A DNA stretch of 64,000 bases, taken from NCBI RefSeq assembly GCF_006716465.1, contig NZ_VFPB01000003.1, positions 124,001 to 188,000 on the forward strand, read 5' to 3'. Source of the stretch: Pseudoxanthomonas sp. 3HH-4 (lineage in GTDB: Bacteria > Pseudomonadota > Gammaproteobacteria > Xanthomonadales > Xanthomonadaceae). The stretch's first letter is position 1. Every line of letters begins with the position of its first letter. The position numbers and the translations under genes are program-made. The notes below the pieces were generated by a model. It was not told the origin of the DNA. It did not search any database and saw only the letters and a list, made by a program, of their open reading frames with translations. Below, piece after piece: positions 17,303-27,697 of this stretch.

Positions 17303-18610
17303 TCACCTGCGCTCCATCCTGTCTTTCCATGCGTCCTTGAACTCGGCCCACCAGTAGCCGAGCTGCGCGCCCAAGAAGCCCGCCGGCTTCAAGGCCGACA
17401 CCAGGCCATAGTCAGAAAACTCACGCCACCGCGGGTCTTCATGGGCGATGGCACTAGCGATGATCTCGCCGGCGAACGTGGTGGGCGCCACGCCATGCCC
17501 CCCGAAGGCCTGCGCAAGCCATAGTCCGTCCTCCACGCGCCCCACCTGCGGCATCTGGTGGCGGGCATAGCTCATCAACCCCGACCACGCGTAGTCGATG
17601 CGGACGCCTTCGAGCTGGGGAAACACCTTCAACATGTCGCGATACAGCAGCCTACGGACCGCTCCGGCAGACCGGTCGACTACAGAGATGCGTCCTCCCC
17701 ACAACAACCGCGTGTCGGGCAGCGGGCGGTAGTAATCGAACGCGAACCGCGTGTCGTAGACCGCGGCCTGCGTCGTGAGCGCGTCCTGCATCCGCGCATG
17801 CAACGGTTCAGTCACCATCACGTAGGTGGCGATAGGCAACACACCTGCGTCGACGCGGCGGTGCAGACCCGCAAGATAGCCGCCGCACGCCAGCACCACA
17901 TGGCGTGCGCTGACCTGCCCCTGCGGTGTAATCACGCGCCAACCCGCGCCGTCCCGCACCAGCGCTGTCGCCGGCGAACGCGCGAACAGCGAAACCCCCT
18001 GCTCCTGTGCCACGCGGGCGATGCCGCGCGCGTACTTCAGCGGATGAAAGTGGAAGGCGTCGGGCTCGAACAGGCCATCGTGGTAACGATGCGTCTGGAT
18101 CTGGCTTCGCAGCGTTTCCTGCGGCATCCATCGCCAGTCCTGACCGTAATGATCCGCCAGCAGACGTTGCCGGTTCCGCAGCACCTCCGGATCCTTGAAC
18201 CAGTTGGCCCAAATGATGCCGGCGTGCGTGTCGTCGCAGGCGATGGCGTGGCGTGTGATGCGTTGCCGGATCAGGTCGACAGCCTCCGTCGTGCCGTCAT
18301 AAAGCGCCTTGGCACGCGGGGCACCCAGCTCACGCAGTAGCGCATCTTCGCCTCGGGAGAATCCCCCGAACACGAAGCCGCCATTGCGTCCGGAGGCGCC
18401 ATACCCGGCCACCTCCGCCTCGAGCACCACGACATCCCGAACACCCCGCTCCGACAACCCCAGCGCGGTATTGAGCCCGGCGAACCCGCCGCCGATGATG
18501 CAGACCGATCCTTCGACGCCCCCCTTCAGCACAGGCGATGCCGGGGCCGGGCCGGCGGTATCGAGATAGTAGCCGGCTCCGGATATGTCGGCTGCAGACA
18601 TGGCATCCAT
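17303..18610 (-). CDS. FAD-dependent amine oxidoreductase (DAO family, PuuB-like)
   Basis: 435 residues. A Rossmann dinucleotide-binding motif (VCIIGGGFAGLNTALGLSERG) starts near residue 36, followed by ASGRNGGFVFGGFS, typical of the gamma-glutamylputrescine oxidase/sarcosine oxidase branch of the DAO superfamily. The C-terminal part contains the second FAD-contact segment (GLWLAQAFGGHGVAPTTFAGEIIA). PuuB oxidises gamma-glutamylputrescine in putrescine breakdown. Other puu genes are not adjacent, so the substrate is uncertain. ATG 18601 is an alternative start. Confidence 0.88.
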   Translation of the reverse strand: MDAMSAADISGAGYYLDTAGPAPASPVLKGGVEGSVCIIGGGFAGLNTALGLSERGVRDVVVLEAEVAGYGASGRNGGFVFGGFSRGEDALLRELGAPRAKALYDGTTEAVDLIRQRITRHAIACDDTHAGIIWANWFKDPEVLRNRQRLLADHYGQDWRWMPQETLRSQIQTHRYHDGLFEPDAFHFHPLKYARGIARVAQEQGVSLFARSPATALVRDGAGWRVITPQGQVSARHVVLACGGYLAGLHRRVDAGVLPIATYVMVTEPLHARMQDALTTQAAVYDTRFAFDYYRPLPDTRLLWGGRISVVDRSAGAVRRLLYRDMLKVFPQLEGVRIDYAWSGLMSYARHQMPQVGRVEDGLWLAQAFGGHGVAPTTFAGEIIASAIAHEDPRWREFSDYGLVSALKPAGFLGAQLGYWWAEFKDAWKDRMERR

Positions 18611-18661
18611 CGAATGGTGCGGGACCAGCTGATCGAATCAGGTCTTCGGTGATGCGGAAAC

Positions 18662-19564
18662 TTACTCGAGTTCGTGCACGCCCAGCTCGTTCAACGCGTC
18701 CTGCATCATGATGCGGGCGGCATCACTGAGCTTCTCGTGGTCGAGTGCGTAGCGGATGGTCGCTTCGATGAGGCCGATGTGCGTACCGCAGTCGAAGCGG
18801 GTGCCCTTGAAGCGATAGGCATGTACCGGTTTTTCGGACAGCAGCGCTGCGATGGCATCCGTCAGCTGGATCTCCCCGCCGGCGCCGGGTACCGTGTTTT
18901 CGAGAAGGGCGAAAATGCGCGAGTCGAGTACATAGCGGCCAACGACCGCCAGATTGCTCGGTGCAACTTCAGGCTTCGGTTTCTCCACGATCGCGCGGAT
19001 GCGCCCTTCCCGGCCGGTGAAGGCGTCGGTGGCAACGATGCCATAGCTGCCCGTCTGGTCTTGCGGCACATCCTGCACCGCGATCATGCTGGCGCCTGTC
19101 GTTTCGGCGGCATCGGCCATCTGCTTCAGTGCACCGGGCCCACGGTTCCAGATCAGGTCGTCGGGCAGCAGGACCGCGAAGGGTTCGTCGCCCACGATCG
19201 GCTTCGCGCACAACACGGCATGGCCCAGTCCAAGCGCCTCGGCCTGGGTCACGAACACCGCGCGCACATGGCTCGGCAGCACATTGCGCACCAGTTCGAG
19301 CTGCTCCTGCTTGCCCGCCCGCTCGAGCTTCTGCTCGAGCTCGTACGCCTTGTCGAAATAGTCCGCCACCGCATGCTTGTAGCGGTTGGTGACGAAAATC
19401 AGGGTGTCGCAGCCGGCCTCCACCGCCTCGTCGACCGCGTACTGGATCAGCGGCCGATCGATGATCGGCAGCATCTCCTTCGGTACGGTCTTGGTGGCGG
19501 GCAGGAAGCGGGTTCCTAGACCTGCGACGGGAAAAACGGCTTTGCGGATTCGGGCGGCGCTCAT
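18662..19564 (-). CDS. galU: UTP-glucose-1-phosphate uridylyltransferase
   Basis: 300 residues. The nucleotidyltransferase signature AVFPVAGLGTRFLPATKTVPKEMLPIIDRPLIQY opens the protein; FAVLLPDDLIW near 130, VVGRYVLDSRIF near 205 and GGEIQLTDAIAAL near 225 are further landmarks. GalU makes UDP-glucose for lipopolysaccharide, exopolysaccharide and trehalose-type pathways. Its start overlaps the stop of the upstream epimerase/dehydratase gene by four bases, so the two are coupled. Confidence 0.97.
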   Translation of the reverse strand: MSAARIRKAVFPVAGLGTRFLPATKTVPKEMLPIIDRPLIQYAVDEAVEAGCDTLIFVTNRYKHAVADYFDKAYELEQKLERAGKQEQLELVRNVLPSHVRAVFVTQAEALGLGHAVLCAKPIVGDEPFAVLLPDDLIWNRGPGALKQMADAAETTGASMIAVQDVPQDQTGSYGIVATDAFTGREGRIRAIVEKPKPEVAPSNLAVVGRYVLDSRIFALLENTVPGAGGEIQLTDAIAALLSEKPVHAYRFKGTRFDCGTHIGLIEATIRYALDHEKLSDAARIMMQDALNELGVHELE

Positions 19565-21474
19565 CGGGTCCTGCGGGCATCGCGGCCGGGGAATACCACG
19601 ATGTTAGCCGAAGAATCGTCCTGTTCGTTTGACAACGGTGCAAACTCGGGAACCGCGATCCGCAACACCTCTCCCAACTCATTCGTATCGTACCGGGCGT
19701 GCGCTGCCCGCATGCGCTGCAGCGCAAGTTCGATGAATTCAGGCGCCACCTCGCGCGCAAGCGCTTTCATGATCTTGGAGTGAGATGTGGGTTGGTAGCG
19801 CTCCTCTGCATGGAAAAGCGTTTCATGCAGCTTCTCGCCAGGGCGAAGACCGGTGTAAACGATGGCGATGTCGCGTCCCGGCTGCCTGCCCGCCAATCGG
19901 ATCATCTGCTCCGCCAGCAGCCGGATCGGCACTGGATCGCCCATGTCCAACGTGTAGATGGAGGCATGCGCTGCACCTGACGCGGCTTGCAGGATCAACT
20001 GGCACGCTTCGGGAATGGTCATGAAGTAGCGCGTCACGTCCGGATCAGTGACAGTGACCGGACCACCTTTGCGGATCTGCTCTCTGAAGAGAGGCACCAC
20101 GCTACCCGCGGAATCAAGGACGTTGCCGAAGCGCACCGTGACGTATCGTGTTCCAGAGCGCGCATCATCAAGTGCCTGGCAGGCCATTTCCGCAAGCCGC
20201 TTGGTCGCACCAAGCACATTGACAGGATCCACGGCCTTGTCCGTGGAAATCAGGACGAAGGTCGCAACACCGGCTTCACGGCAGGCCCGCGCCACCGTCT
20301 CGGTCGCCAGAACGTTGTTGCCGATAGCTTCACGCAGGTGTCCTTCCAGCAACGGCACCTGCTTGTAAGCCGCGGCATGAAACACTGCATCCGGGTTCGC
20401 GATCCTCAACGCATGTTCAATGACCGCCGGATCTCCGCAGTTGCCGAGTATCGGAAGGACCTCGAGATCCGGGAAGGCGCGGCGAAGGTCACCCTGGATC
20501 GTGATGAGTGCCAGTTCGTCGATCTCAACCAGCGCTATCCGCTGGGCACCATGACGAGCGCATTGCCGGCAGAGCTCCGAACCGATGGACCCGCCTGCGC
20601 CGGTCACCATCACGGTCCGCCCCCCAAGCCAGCCCCGGATGAGCTTCCAGTCCGGTGTGACCGATTTCCTGCCGAGCAAGTCCTCGATCGCGACCTCCTT
20701 CAGGTCACCCGGCATGGACTGCCCCTCGAGCACATTGACCAGCCGCGGCACCATGCGGAATGGCAGTCCGGTGCTTTCGCAGATTGCTACCACGCGCTGC
20801 ATGGCGGACGCATCCAGGGACGGCATGGCAATGACCAGCATCCGGGCCGCCGTCTCCCGCGCGACTGCCGCAGCGTTCTCCAAGCCGCCAAGAACAGGAA
20901 TGCCCTGCAGCTTTGATCCGTGCAGTCGCGACGCGTCGTCCAGGAACGCGACAGGCTGGTATACGCCAGTCCGTCGAAGTTCCCTCACCAGGGCTTCCCC
21001 TGCCCGCCCAGCGCCCAGGATCAGGACCCGCGATGCGCTCTCGTTGCTGCGGTTGACCTGACTGTCCTTCCAGGCCCGATAAGCAAGCCGAGGCAACCCA
21101 AGCAGACCCACCAGGGCAAACGGATAGAATCCCAACACAGCGCGCGGCGTTGAACCGAATCGATTGTAGAAGAACAGACCAAGCACGACGCCAAGGAAAC
21201 CCAAGGCGCACGCCTTCACGATGTTCCAGAGATCTGGAAGACTGGCGAAGCGCCAGAGGCCGCGGTACAGCCCCATCCACCAGAACACGGCACCCTGTGC
21301 CACGAGCACAATGGCGATCTCGTTCGACCAAAAGGGAAACGCCGGTGCGTGGGCCAGCATTGCATAGCGAAGGCGGTGCAGTACCTGCCAGCAGAGCCAC
21401 ACCATTGCCAGGTCATGGGCCGCCACGAGAAGACGTGGAATAAACCCGCTAAATCGATCCCGCCACGATTCCAT
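19561..21474 (-). CDS. membrane-bound nucleotide-sugar 4,6-dehydratase/epimerase (CapD/WbpM/PglF type)
   Basis: 637 residues. About four N-terminal membrane helices precede a CoA-binding-like Rossmann domain (ASRVLILGAGRAGEALVREL near 148) and a C-terminal extended SDR catalytic domain: VTGAGGSIGSELCRQ near 290, AAAYKQVPLLE near 370 and STDKAVDPVNVLGATKRLAE near 410. The family converts UDP-GlcNAc or a related sugar to a 4-keto-6-deoxy intermediate for surface polysaccharide or glycoprotein glycans. It lies in a run with galU and a WecA/MraY-type transferase, which supports surface-glycan synthesis. Confidence 0.92.
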   Translation of the reverse strand: MESWRDRFSGFIPRLLVAAHDLAMVWLCWQVLHRLRYAMLAHAPAFPFWSNEIAIVLVAQGAVFWWMGLYRGLWRFASLPDLWNIVKACALGFLGVVLGLFFYNRFGSTPRAVLGFYPFALVGLLGLPRLAYRAWKDSQVNRSNESASRVLILGAGRAGEALVRELRRTGVYQPVAFLDDASRLHGSKLQGIPVLGGLENAAAVARETAARMLVIAMPSLDASAMQRVVAICESTGLPFRMVPRLVNVLEGQSMPGDLKEVAIEDLLGRKSVTPDWKLIRGWLGGRTVMVTGAGGSIGSELCRQCARHGAQRIALVEIDELALITIQGDLRRAFPDLEVLPILGNCGDPAVIEHALRIANPDAVFHAAAYKQVPLLEGHLREAIGNNVLATETVARACREAGVATFVLISTDKAVDPVNVLGATKRLAEMACQALDDARSGTRYVTVRFGNVLDSAGSVVPLFREQIRKGGPVTVTDPDVTRYFMTIPEACQLILQAASGAAHASIYTLDMGDPVPIRLLAEQMIRLAGRQPGRDIAIVYTGLRPGEKLHETLFHAEERYQPTSHSKIMKALAREVAPEFIELALQRMRAAHARYDTNELGEVLRIAVPEFAPLSNEQDDSSANIVVFPGRDARRTR

Positions 21475-21492
21475 CAGATCCCTCTCCCGGTG

Positions 21493-22467
21493 CTACCCGC
21501 CACGCCATCCTCGGCGCAATACAAACCACAGCGCCCAACCCGATCCGTAGACCGCGATTGCCGCACCCAACGTTGCCGTCGACCCAGCGTCCGGCAGGCA
21601 ATATGTTAACAATAAGGTAACGCCGCCAAACATCATGTAAATCACGGTTACAGCGGCGTGCCCGAATCGACGCGCGCCGATCTGATAAAGATGGCCCACA
21701 TGAGGCGTCCACCATCGTTCGCCACGGAGCATGCGCCCCAGCAACGTGAAGCCTGCGTCGACAAGGAATGCGCATAGAGGCAACAGCAACAGGGGGGCGC
21801 TCACCGGTGGCAGTACCAGGTAGGCGGCGGTGGCAAGCCCGGCCAACGCATAGCCCAATGCACCGCTACCCACATCTCCCAGGAAGATCCGGGCCCTGGG
21901 GAAGTTGAAGGGGAGGAAGCCGATACATGCCGCGAGCAGCGCGAAGGCAAGCCAGTGCCACCCCCCCATTAACAGACCGGCATAGGCCAGCGCCACCAAT
22001 GCAGCCTGACTGGTCGCCAGACCATTGATGCCATCCATGAAGTTCCAGACGTTGACCAGCACCATGGCCGTACCAAAGGCCAGGATAGCCGGTAGCACTT
22101 GGCCGCTTTGCCCTCCAGCTCCAGCAGCCAAGGCCAGCGCCGCAACGGCCTGGACCAAGAGCCGCAACCAGGGCGACAACGGCCGATGGTCGTCCCACCA
22201 CCCTACTCCGGCCACGATCAACAGCCCCGGCAGGAACCCCCACCACAACAGGTCCATCGCCCCTGCACCCAATGCCAGATAAAGGCCGGCCGCGGCAAGT
22301 ACCGTCACGATCGCGATGCCGCCGCCGCGTGGCGTGGCGACGTCATGGCTGCGCCGTTCACCGGGCTGATCGAGAAGGTTGCCACGCAACGCATATCGAC
22401 GCGCCAGCCAAGTTCCCGCGGCGGTACCTGCCGTCAGCAGCAACAGCCAGACGGGCAAACTCGGCAT
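21493..22467 (-). CDS. glycosyltransferase 4 family protein (WecA/MraY-type polyprenyl-phosphate sugar transferase)
   Basis: 324 residues from ATG 22467-22465, one base overlapping the lapB stop. Roughly ten hydrophobic helices are visible. Conserved cytoplasmic motifs of the family are present: VGWWDDHRPLS (Asp-Asp pair, near 86), NVWNFMDGINGLA (near 144), FLGDVGSGALGY (near 195) and TPHVGHLYQ (near 254). These enzymes transfer a sugar phosphate from UDP-sugar to undecaprenyl phosphate, the first step of O-antigen or related glycan synthesis. The gene lies 18 bases upstream of the CapD-type gene on the same strand. Confidence 0.92.
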   Translation of the reverse strand: MPSLPVWLLLLTAGTAAGTWLARRYALRGNLLDQPGERRSHDVATPRGGGIAIVTVLAAAGLYLALGAGAMDLLWWGFLPGLLIVAGVGWWDDHRPLSPWLRLLVQAVAALALAAGAGGQSGQVLPAILAFGTAMVLVNVWNFMDGINGLATSQAALVALAYAGLLMGGWHWLAFALLAACIGFLPFNFPRARIFLGDVGSGALGYALAGLATAAYLVLPPVSAPLLLLPLCAFLVDAGFTLLGRMLRGERWWTPHVGHLYQIGARRFGHAAVTVIYMMFGGVTLLLTYCLPDAGSTATLGAAIAVYGSGWALWFVLRRGWRGG

Positions 22468-23645
22468 CAGACGACCGCGTAGTTCAACAGTGGCTTGATC
22501 GTGCCCCACTCCTTGCAACTCGGGCATTGCCAATGGTGCGTCCTGGCGCCGAAGCCGCACTGGGTGCACCGGTAGCTCGGATTCCGCACCAGCAGTTGAT
22601 CGGTGATGTGCTTGAGATCATGCAGCGTGGCCGACGCGTCCGCACCTTCCGCCAACGTGAGGTCGATCAGTGCCGCTTCGCCGCGCACCGACGGCCGGTC
22701 CTTGAGCTGACGTGCAAGGTAGGCCCGTGCGGCGGCAACGCCGTCCTGCCGTTCGACCAGGCGCGTCAATGCCAGCACCGGGGCGATTCCCCGGTAGTGC
22801 TCGCACATCTCCGACAGGAATGCCCGCGCTCCGGACAGATCACCCACTTGCTCGTAGCCTGCCAGCAGGCTTGGCAACACCTCGGGAAGGTAGTCGGGGT
22901 CATGTCGTGCCGCGCGTTCGAACGCGCGAATTGCGGCTTCGGAATTGCCGGCATCAGACTCGATGCGGCCTTCGATGATGCCGGCACGTACGCTGCCCGC
23001 ATCAGCCTGATAGGCGCGCGCCACCGCTGCGCGCGCCGCATCGACGCTGTTCGCCGTCCGGTGCCGCTCGGCCAGTTCGCATTCGAACTGGGCGATCAGT
23101 TTACCCATCGGTTCGGTCGTGACCTCTTCATAGCGTCGCGCATTGTCGATCGCTTTCTCCCAGTCGCGCTCGGCCTGGTAGATGCCAATGAGGTGCTTGA
23201 GCGCCTGCGGAGCACGTTGATCGATGCGTGCGAGATCGGTGAATACGGTTTCTGCGCGATCCAGCAGTCCGGAACGCATGTAGTCCTCGCCAAGCGCCAG
23301 CAAGGCTTGTACGCGCTGCGCATCACTAAGGTCGGCTCGTTGCACGAGCCCCTGATGCAGGCGGATGGCGCGATCCACCTCGCCACGACGGCGGAACAGG
23401 TGGCCCAGGGCGACCTGCGTTTCGAAGGTTTCCTTGTCGAGTTCCGCGATATGGAGGAACAGCTCGATCGCCTTGTCCGGCTGCTCATTGAGCAGATAGT
23501 TCAGGCCACGGAAATAGGTGCTCGACAGCCGGCTGACCTGCGTGTCGCCGTGACGTTGGCCGCCACGGCGACCGATGATCCAGCCGCTCAATGCAGCCAG
23601 TGGCAGGAACAGGAAAAACCAGAACCACTCGGTGAGGAAGGCCAT
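22467..23645 (-). CDS. lapB: lipopolysaccharide assembly protein LapB (YciM)
   Basis: 392 residues. One N-terminal membrane helix (about 5-25) is followed by about nine TPR units and a C-terminal rubredoxin-like metal site with C360, C363, C374 and C377 (CTQCG ... CPSC). In E. coli LapB controls LpxC degradation through FtsH and so balances LPS against phospholipid synthesis. It follows lapA with a three-base gap, the conserved pairing. Confidence 0.95.
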   Translation of the reverse strand: MAFLTEWFWFFLFLPLAALSGWIIGRRGGQRHGDTQVSRLSSTYFRGLNYLLNEQPDKAIELFLHIAELDKETFETQVALGHLFRRRGEVDRAIRLHQGLVQRADLSDAQRVQALLALGEDYMRSGLLDRAETVFTDLARIDQRAPQALKHLIGIYQAERDWEKAIDNARRYEEVTTEPMGKLIAQFECELAERHRTANSVDAARAAVARAYQADAGSVRAGIIEGRIESDAGNSEAAIRAFERAARHDPDYLPEVLPSLLAGYEQVGDLSGARAFLSEMCEHYRGIAPVLALTRLVERQDGVAAARAYLARQLKDRPSVRGEAALIDLTLAEGADASATLHDLKHITDQLLVRNPSYRCTQCGFGARTHHWQCPSCKEWGTIKPLLNYAVV

Positions 23646-23648
23646 GGG

Positions 23649-23930
23649 TCAGACGCCACCATCGAAGGTCGAGGTGCCTCCGTTTGATGCCGGGGCCTGG
23701 GCGCGATTCGCCTTGCGGAGTTTCGCGTAGAGCGGCCACACCAGTGTGGCCACCACGATGAGGCCGCCGATCACCACACCCAGCAACAGGGACAGCATGA
23801 TGCCGACGCCGGATGACGTCTGGAACTCGGTGAAGAGCAGCTTCAACGTTATCGGCTGCGTATTCAACACGCCGATGATGAGTCCGTAGGCCAGGAACAG
23901 CAGCGCAACGACCAGGCGGAACATGTTCAT
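23649..23930 (-). CDS. lapA: lipopolysaccharide assembly protein LapA (DUF1049)
   Basis: 93 residues with two membrane helices (about 3-22 and 44-67) and a charged C-terminal tail. The segment LLFLAYGLIIGVLNTQPITLKLL is typical of LapA/YciS. Immediately upstream of lapB on the same strand. Confidence 0.9.
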   Translation of the reverse strand: MNMFRLVVALLFLAYGLIIGVLNTQPITLKLLFTEFQTSSGVGIMLSLLLGVVIGGLIVVATLVWPLYAKLRKANRAQAPASNGGTSTFDGGV

Positions 23931-24001
23931 CAGGCGACTCCTTGCAGGACGGCGCCTAGCTTAACGGAGTCGGCGCGGAACGACACGCACCCGACGAGGC
24001 G

Positions 24002-24307
24002 CTACTCCCCCGCCTCTTCGATGGGCGTCACGTCGCTGACGCGTTCGCGCAGCTCCTTGCCCGGTTTGAAGTGAGGAACGTGCTTGGCCGGCAACGCGAC
24101 CGACTCGCCGGTCTTCGGATTGCGGCCCATCCTGGGCGGACGGTAATGCAGCGAAAAACTGCCAAACCCGCGGATCTCGATACGGTCACCCTGTGCGAGG
24201 GCGCCGCCCATCATCTCCAGCAATGCCTTGACGGCCAGGTCCACGTCCTCGGCCTTGAGGTGCGGCTGGCGGCGGCTGAGGATCTCGATGAGTTCGGATT
24301 TGGTCAT
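24002..24307 (-). CDS. ihfB: integration host factor subunit beta
   Basis: 101 residues, HU/IHF fold. [17 protein letters not shown] at the start and the DNA-binding beta-arm [26 protein letters not shown] (about 62-87) identify IhfB. It forms a heterodimer with IhfA that bends DNA. The order cmk-rpsA-ihfB-lapA-lapB is conserved with E. coli. A long perfect hairpin lies between rpsA and this gene. Confidence 0.96.
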   Translation of the reverse strand: MTKSELIEILSRRQPHLKAEDVDLAVKALLEMMGGALAQGDRIEIRGFGSFSLHYRPPRMGRNPKTGESVALPAKHVPHFKPGKELRERVSDVTPIEEAGE

Positions 24308-24336
24308 CGCATGCGGAATTCGGACGGATGAACCCG

Positions 24337-24363
24337 CGCCGGCCCGGGTACTCCGGGCCGGCG
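24337..24363. other. intercistronic 11-bp perfect hairpin between rpsA and ihfB
   Basis: CGCCGGCCCGG (24337-24347) pairs with CCGGGCCGGCG (24353-24363) across a five-base loop GTACT. No T-tract follows on either strand, so it may be an RNA-processing or stabilising hairpin, or a partial terminator, that separates rpsA from ihfB expression. Confidence 0.6.
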
Positions 24364-24404
24364 GGGAACGGTACTGCTAGCAATACTGCAACGGCGCGAG
24401 CCGC

Positions 24405-26096
<1,692 letters not shown>

Positions 26097-26251
26097 TGAA
26101 AAATACTCGGTTGATGACACAGACCGGGCGCACCTGAGGATGCACCGCGATCCACCCGTTGTCGGCCGGCGCGGGATTGCTTGTGGCCGTGAGTGTTGTG
26201 GTTGTTGAACCGCACGGAGGATTCCGGGCGGACCTTCTGCTGGGCGGGAGC

Positions 26252-26929
26252 CTAGTCCGCGCGCGCCGGCACCAAAGCCAGCACGCGTTCGACGACGGCA
26301 TCGATGCCAAGGCCGGTGGTGTCGATGAGGACGGCGTCTTCGGCCGGCCGCAGGGGCGCCACCGCACGCTGGGCGTCACGGGCGTCACGGGCGAGGATCT
26401 CGCGCAGCAGACCGTCGATTGTGACCGAAACCCCTTTGTCTTTCAACTGCTTATAGCGCCTTTCCGCCCGCTCGTCGGCACTGGCGGTCAGGAATACCTT
26501 GTAAGGAGCATCCGGGAAGATGACGGTCCCCATGTCCCGCCCATCGGCCACCAGGCCCGGCGGCCGGCGAAAAGCCCGCTGGCGCTCCTTCAGAGCGGAC
26601 CGCACCTCGGGAATGGCCGCAATGGCGGACGCGAGGGCACCCGTGGTTTCCAGGCGCAGTTCGTCTGTGGCGTCCAGATCGTCCACGATGACCCGGAGGC
26701 CTTGCTCGGTTTCGCGGAAACTGACGCTGGTATCGAAGGCACACCGGACCAGGGCGGCAGGATCGGAGATATCCAGATCGGCCCAGCTTGCCGCAACGCC
26801 AACCGCGCGGTACAGCGCCCCCGAATCGAGGTAGTGCCAGCCCAATCGACCGGCCGCCAACCGGCTCACCGTGCCCTTGCCTGCCCCGGAAGGGCCATCG
26901 ATGGTCAGGACGGGTGAGGTATCGGACAT
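26252..26929 (-). CDS. cmk: cytidylate kinase
   Basis: 225 residues with an N-terminal P-loop, [17 protein letters not shown] (about 9-25), and CMP-binding landmarks [12 protein letters not shown] and [15 protein letters not shown]. It phosphorylates CMP and dCMP. Standard position upstream of rpsA; a CAGGAGAC ribosome-binding site precedes the ATG. Confidence 0.97.
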   Translation of the reverse strand: MSDTSPVLTIDGPSGAGKGTVSRLAAGRLGWHYLDSGALYRAVGVAASWADLDISDPAALVRCAFDTSVSFRETEQGLRVIVDDLDATDELRLETTGALASAIAAIPEVRSALKERQRAFRRPPGLVADGRDMGTVIFPDAPYKVFLTASADERAERRYKQLKDKGVSVTIDGLLREILARDARDAQRAVAPLRPAEDAVLIDTTGLGIDAVVERVLALVPARAD

Positions 26930-27026
26930 GGGGTCTCCTGAGGGGTTTTGGGCGGCATTATGATGTCGGCTGTCCTCGCCGGGGACACCTTCGGCGGCGC
27001 GCTTACGCAGGGCTTAGTGCAACCGC

Positions 27027-27056
27027 TTGATATGCCAGCGGAATTGCCGTTAGAAT
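27027..27056 (+). promoter_or_regulatory. sigma-70-type promoter for rpmJ
   Basis: TTGATA (27027-27032) and TAGAAT (27051-27056) are separated by 18 bases, a near-consensus promoter 48 bases upstream of the rpmJ start. It also faces away from cmk, giving a divergent arrangement. Confidence 0.75.
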
Positions 27057-27103
27057 AGCCGGCTTCGTTCCACCCCATACTCTTTTACGCCGAGGTTCAT
27101 CTC

Positions 27104-27229
27104 ATGAAGGTCCTGTCCTCCCTGAAGTCGGCGAAGGCCCGTCACCGCGACTGCAAGGTGGTCCGCCGCCGCGGCAAGGTCTTCGTGATCTGCAAGTCCA
27201 ACCCGCGTTTCAAGGCGCGCCAGCGCTGA
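27104..27229 (+). CDS. rpmJ: 50S ribosomal protein L36 (bL36, zinc-free type)
   Basis: 41 residues: starts [20 protein letters not shown] and ends [10 protein letters not shown]. The pattern is that of the YkgO/RpmJ2 form, with a single Cys (C17) in the N-terminal half and another at about C30, so the CxxC zinc ribbon of the usual form is missing. L36 joins the 50S subunit late in assembly. The gene stands alone between a strong promoter and a terminator. Confidence 0.95.
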   Translation: MKVLSSLKSAKARHRDCKVVRRRGKVFVICKSNPRFKARQR

Positions 27230-27267
27230 GGAACGGCACTGCCGGCCCCAAGCCGGCAATGCGCTGA

Positions 27268-27290
27268 AAGCCGCCTCCGGGCGGTTTTTT
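27268..27290 (+). terminator. Rho-independent terminator after rpmJ
   Basis: CCGCC-TCC-GGGCGG followed by TTTTTT (27285-27290), 40 bases after the rpmJ stop. Confidence 0.9.
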
Positions 27291-27339
27291 GTTGTCCTGC
27301 ATTTGTTATAAAAGGCAGATCACCCAGGGGAATCCCACC

Positions 27340-27669
27340 ATGAGCCGTCGCGCCCTCGCACTTCCGTTGATCGCCCTGCTCGGCCTTGCCGGCCCGGCCT
27401 CCGCAGACACTTTGCTGATAGAGCGCGCCCAGGAAACGCCCGCGGCAGCGGCCCCAGTGCGTGGACAGACGGCAGCCGATGTCGAAGCCCGCTTCGGCGC
27501 TCCGCAACAGAAGCTAGAGCCACGTGGCGGCCAGAAGCGGCAATGGCCGGTGATCCATCGCTGGGTCTATCCCGGTTTCACCGTCTACTTCGAGAAAAGC
27601 CGCGTCATCGACGTGGTGCTGAACAAGGCTACCGCCGAAGAAATCGGCCCCAAGCCCCCCATCCGCTGA
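27340..27669 (+). CDS. small secreted protein of unknown function
   Basis: 109 residues from ATG 27340, chosen for the AGGGGA ribosome-binding site nine bases upstream and because it begins a clear signal peptide (MSRRALALPLIALLGLAGPASA, cleavage probably after residue 22). The mature part has a pattern seen in small periplasmic SmpA-like folds (VRGQTAADVEARFGAPQQ; WVYPGFTVYFEKSRVIDVVL), in which a repeat of G-x-t-x-x-x-V-x-x-x-x-G-x-P precedes a short beta region. No lipobox. It lies between rpmJ and aguA; function unknown. Confidence 0.8.
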   Translation: MSRRALALPLIALLGLAGPASADTLLIERAQETPAAAAPVRGQTAADVEARFGAPQQKLEPRGGQKRQWPVIHRWVYPGFTVYFEKSRVIDVVLNKATAEEIGPKPPIR

Positions 27670-27697
27670 CTGGCGCCCCGCGCGCCCCTGTAATCCG

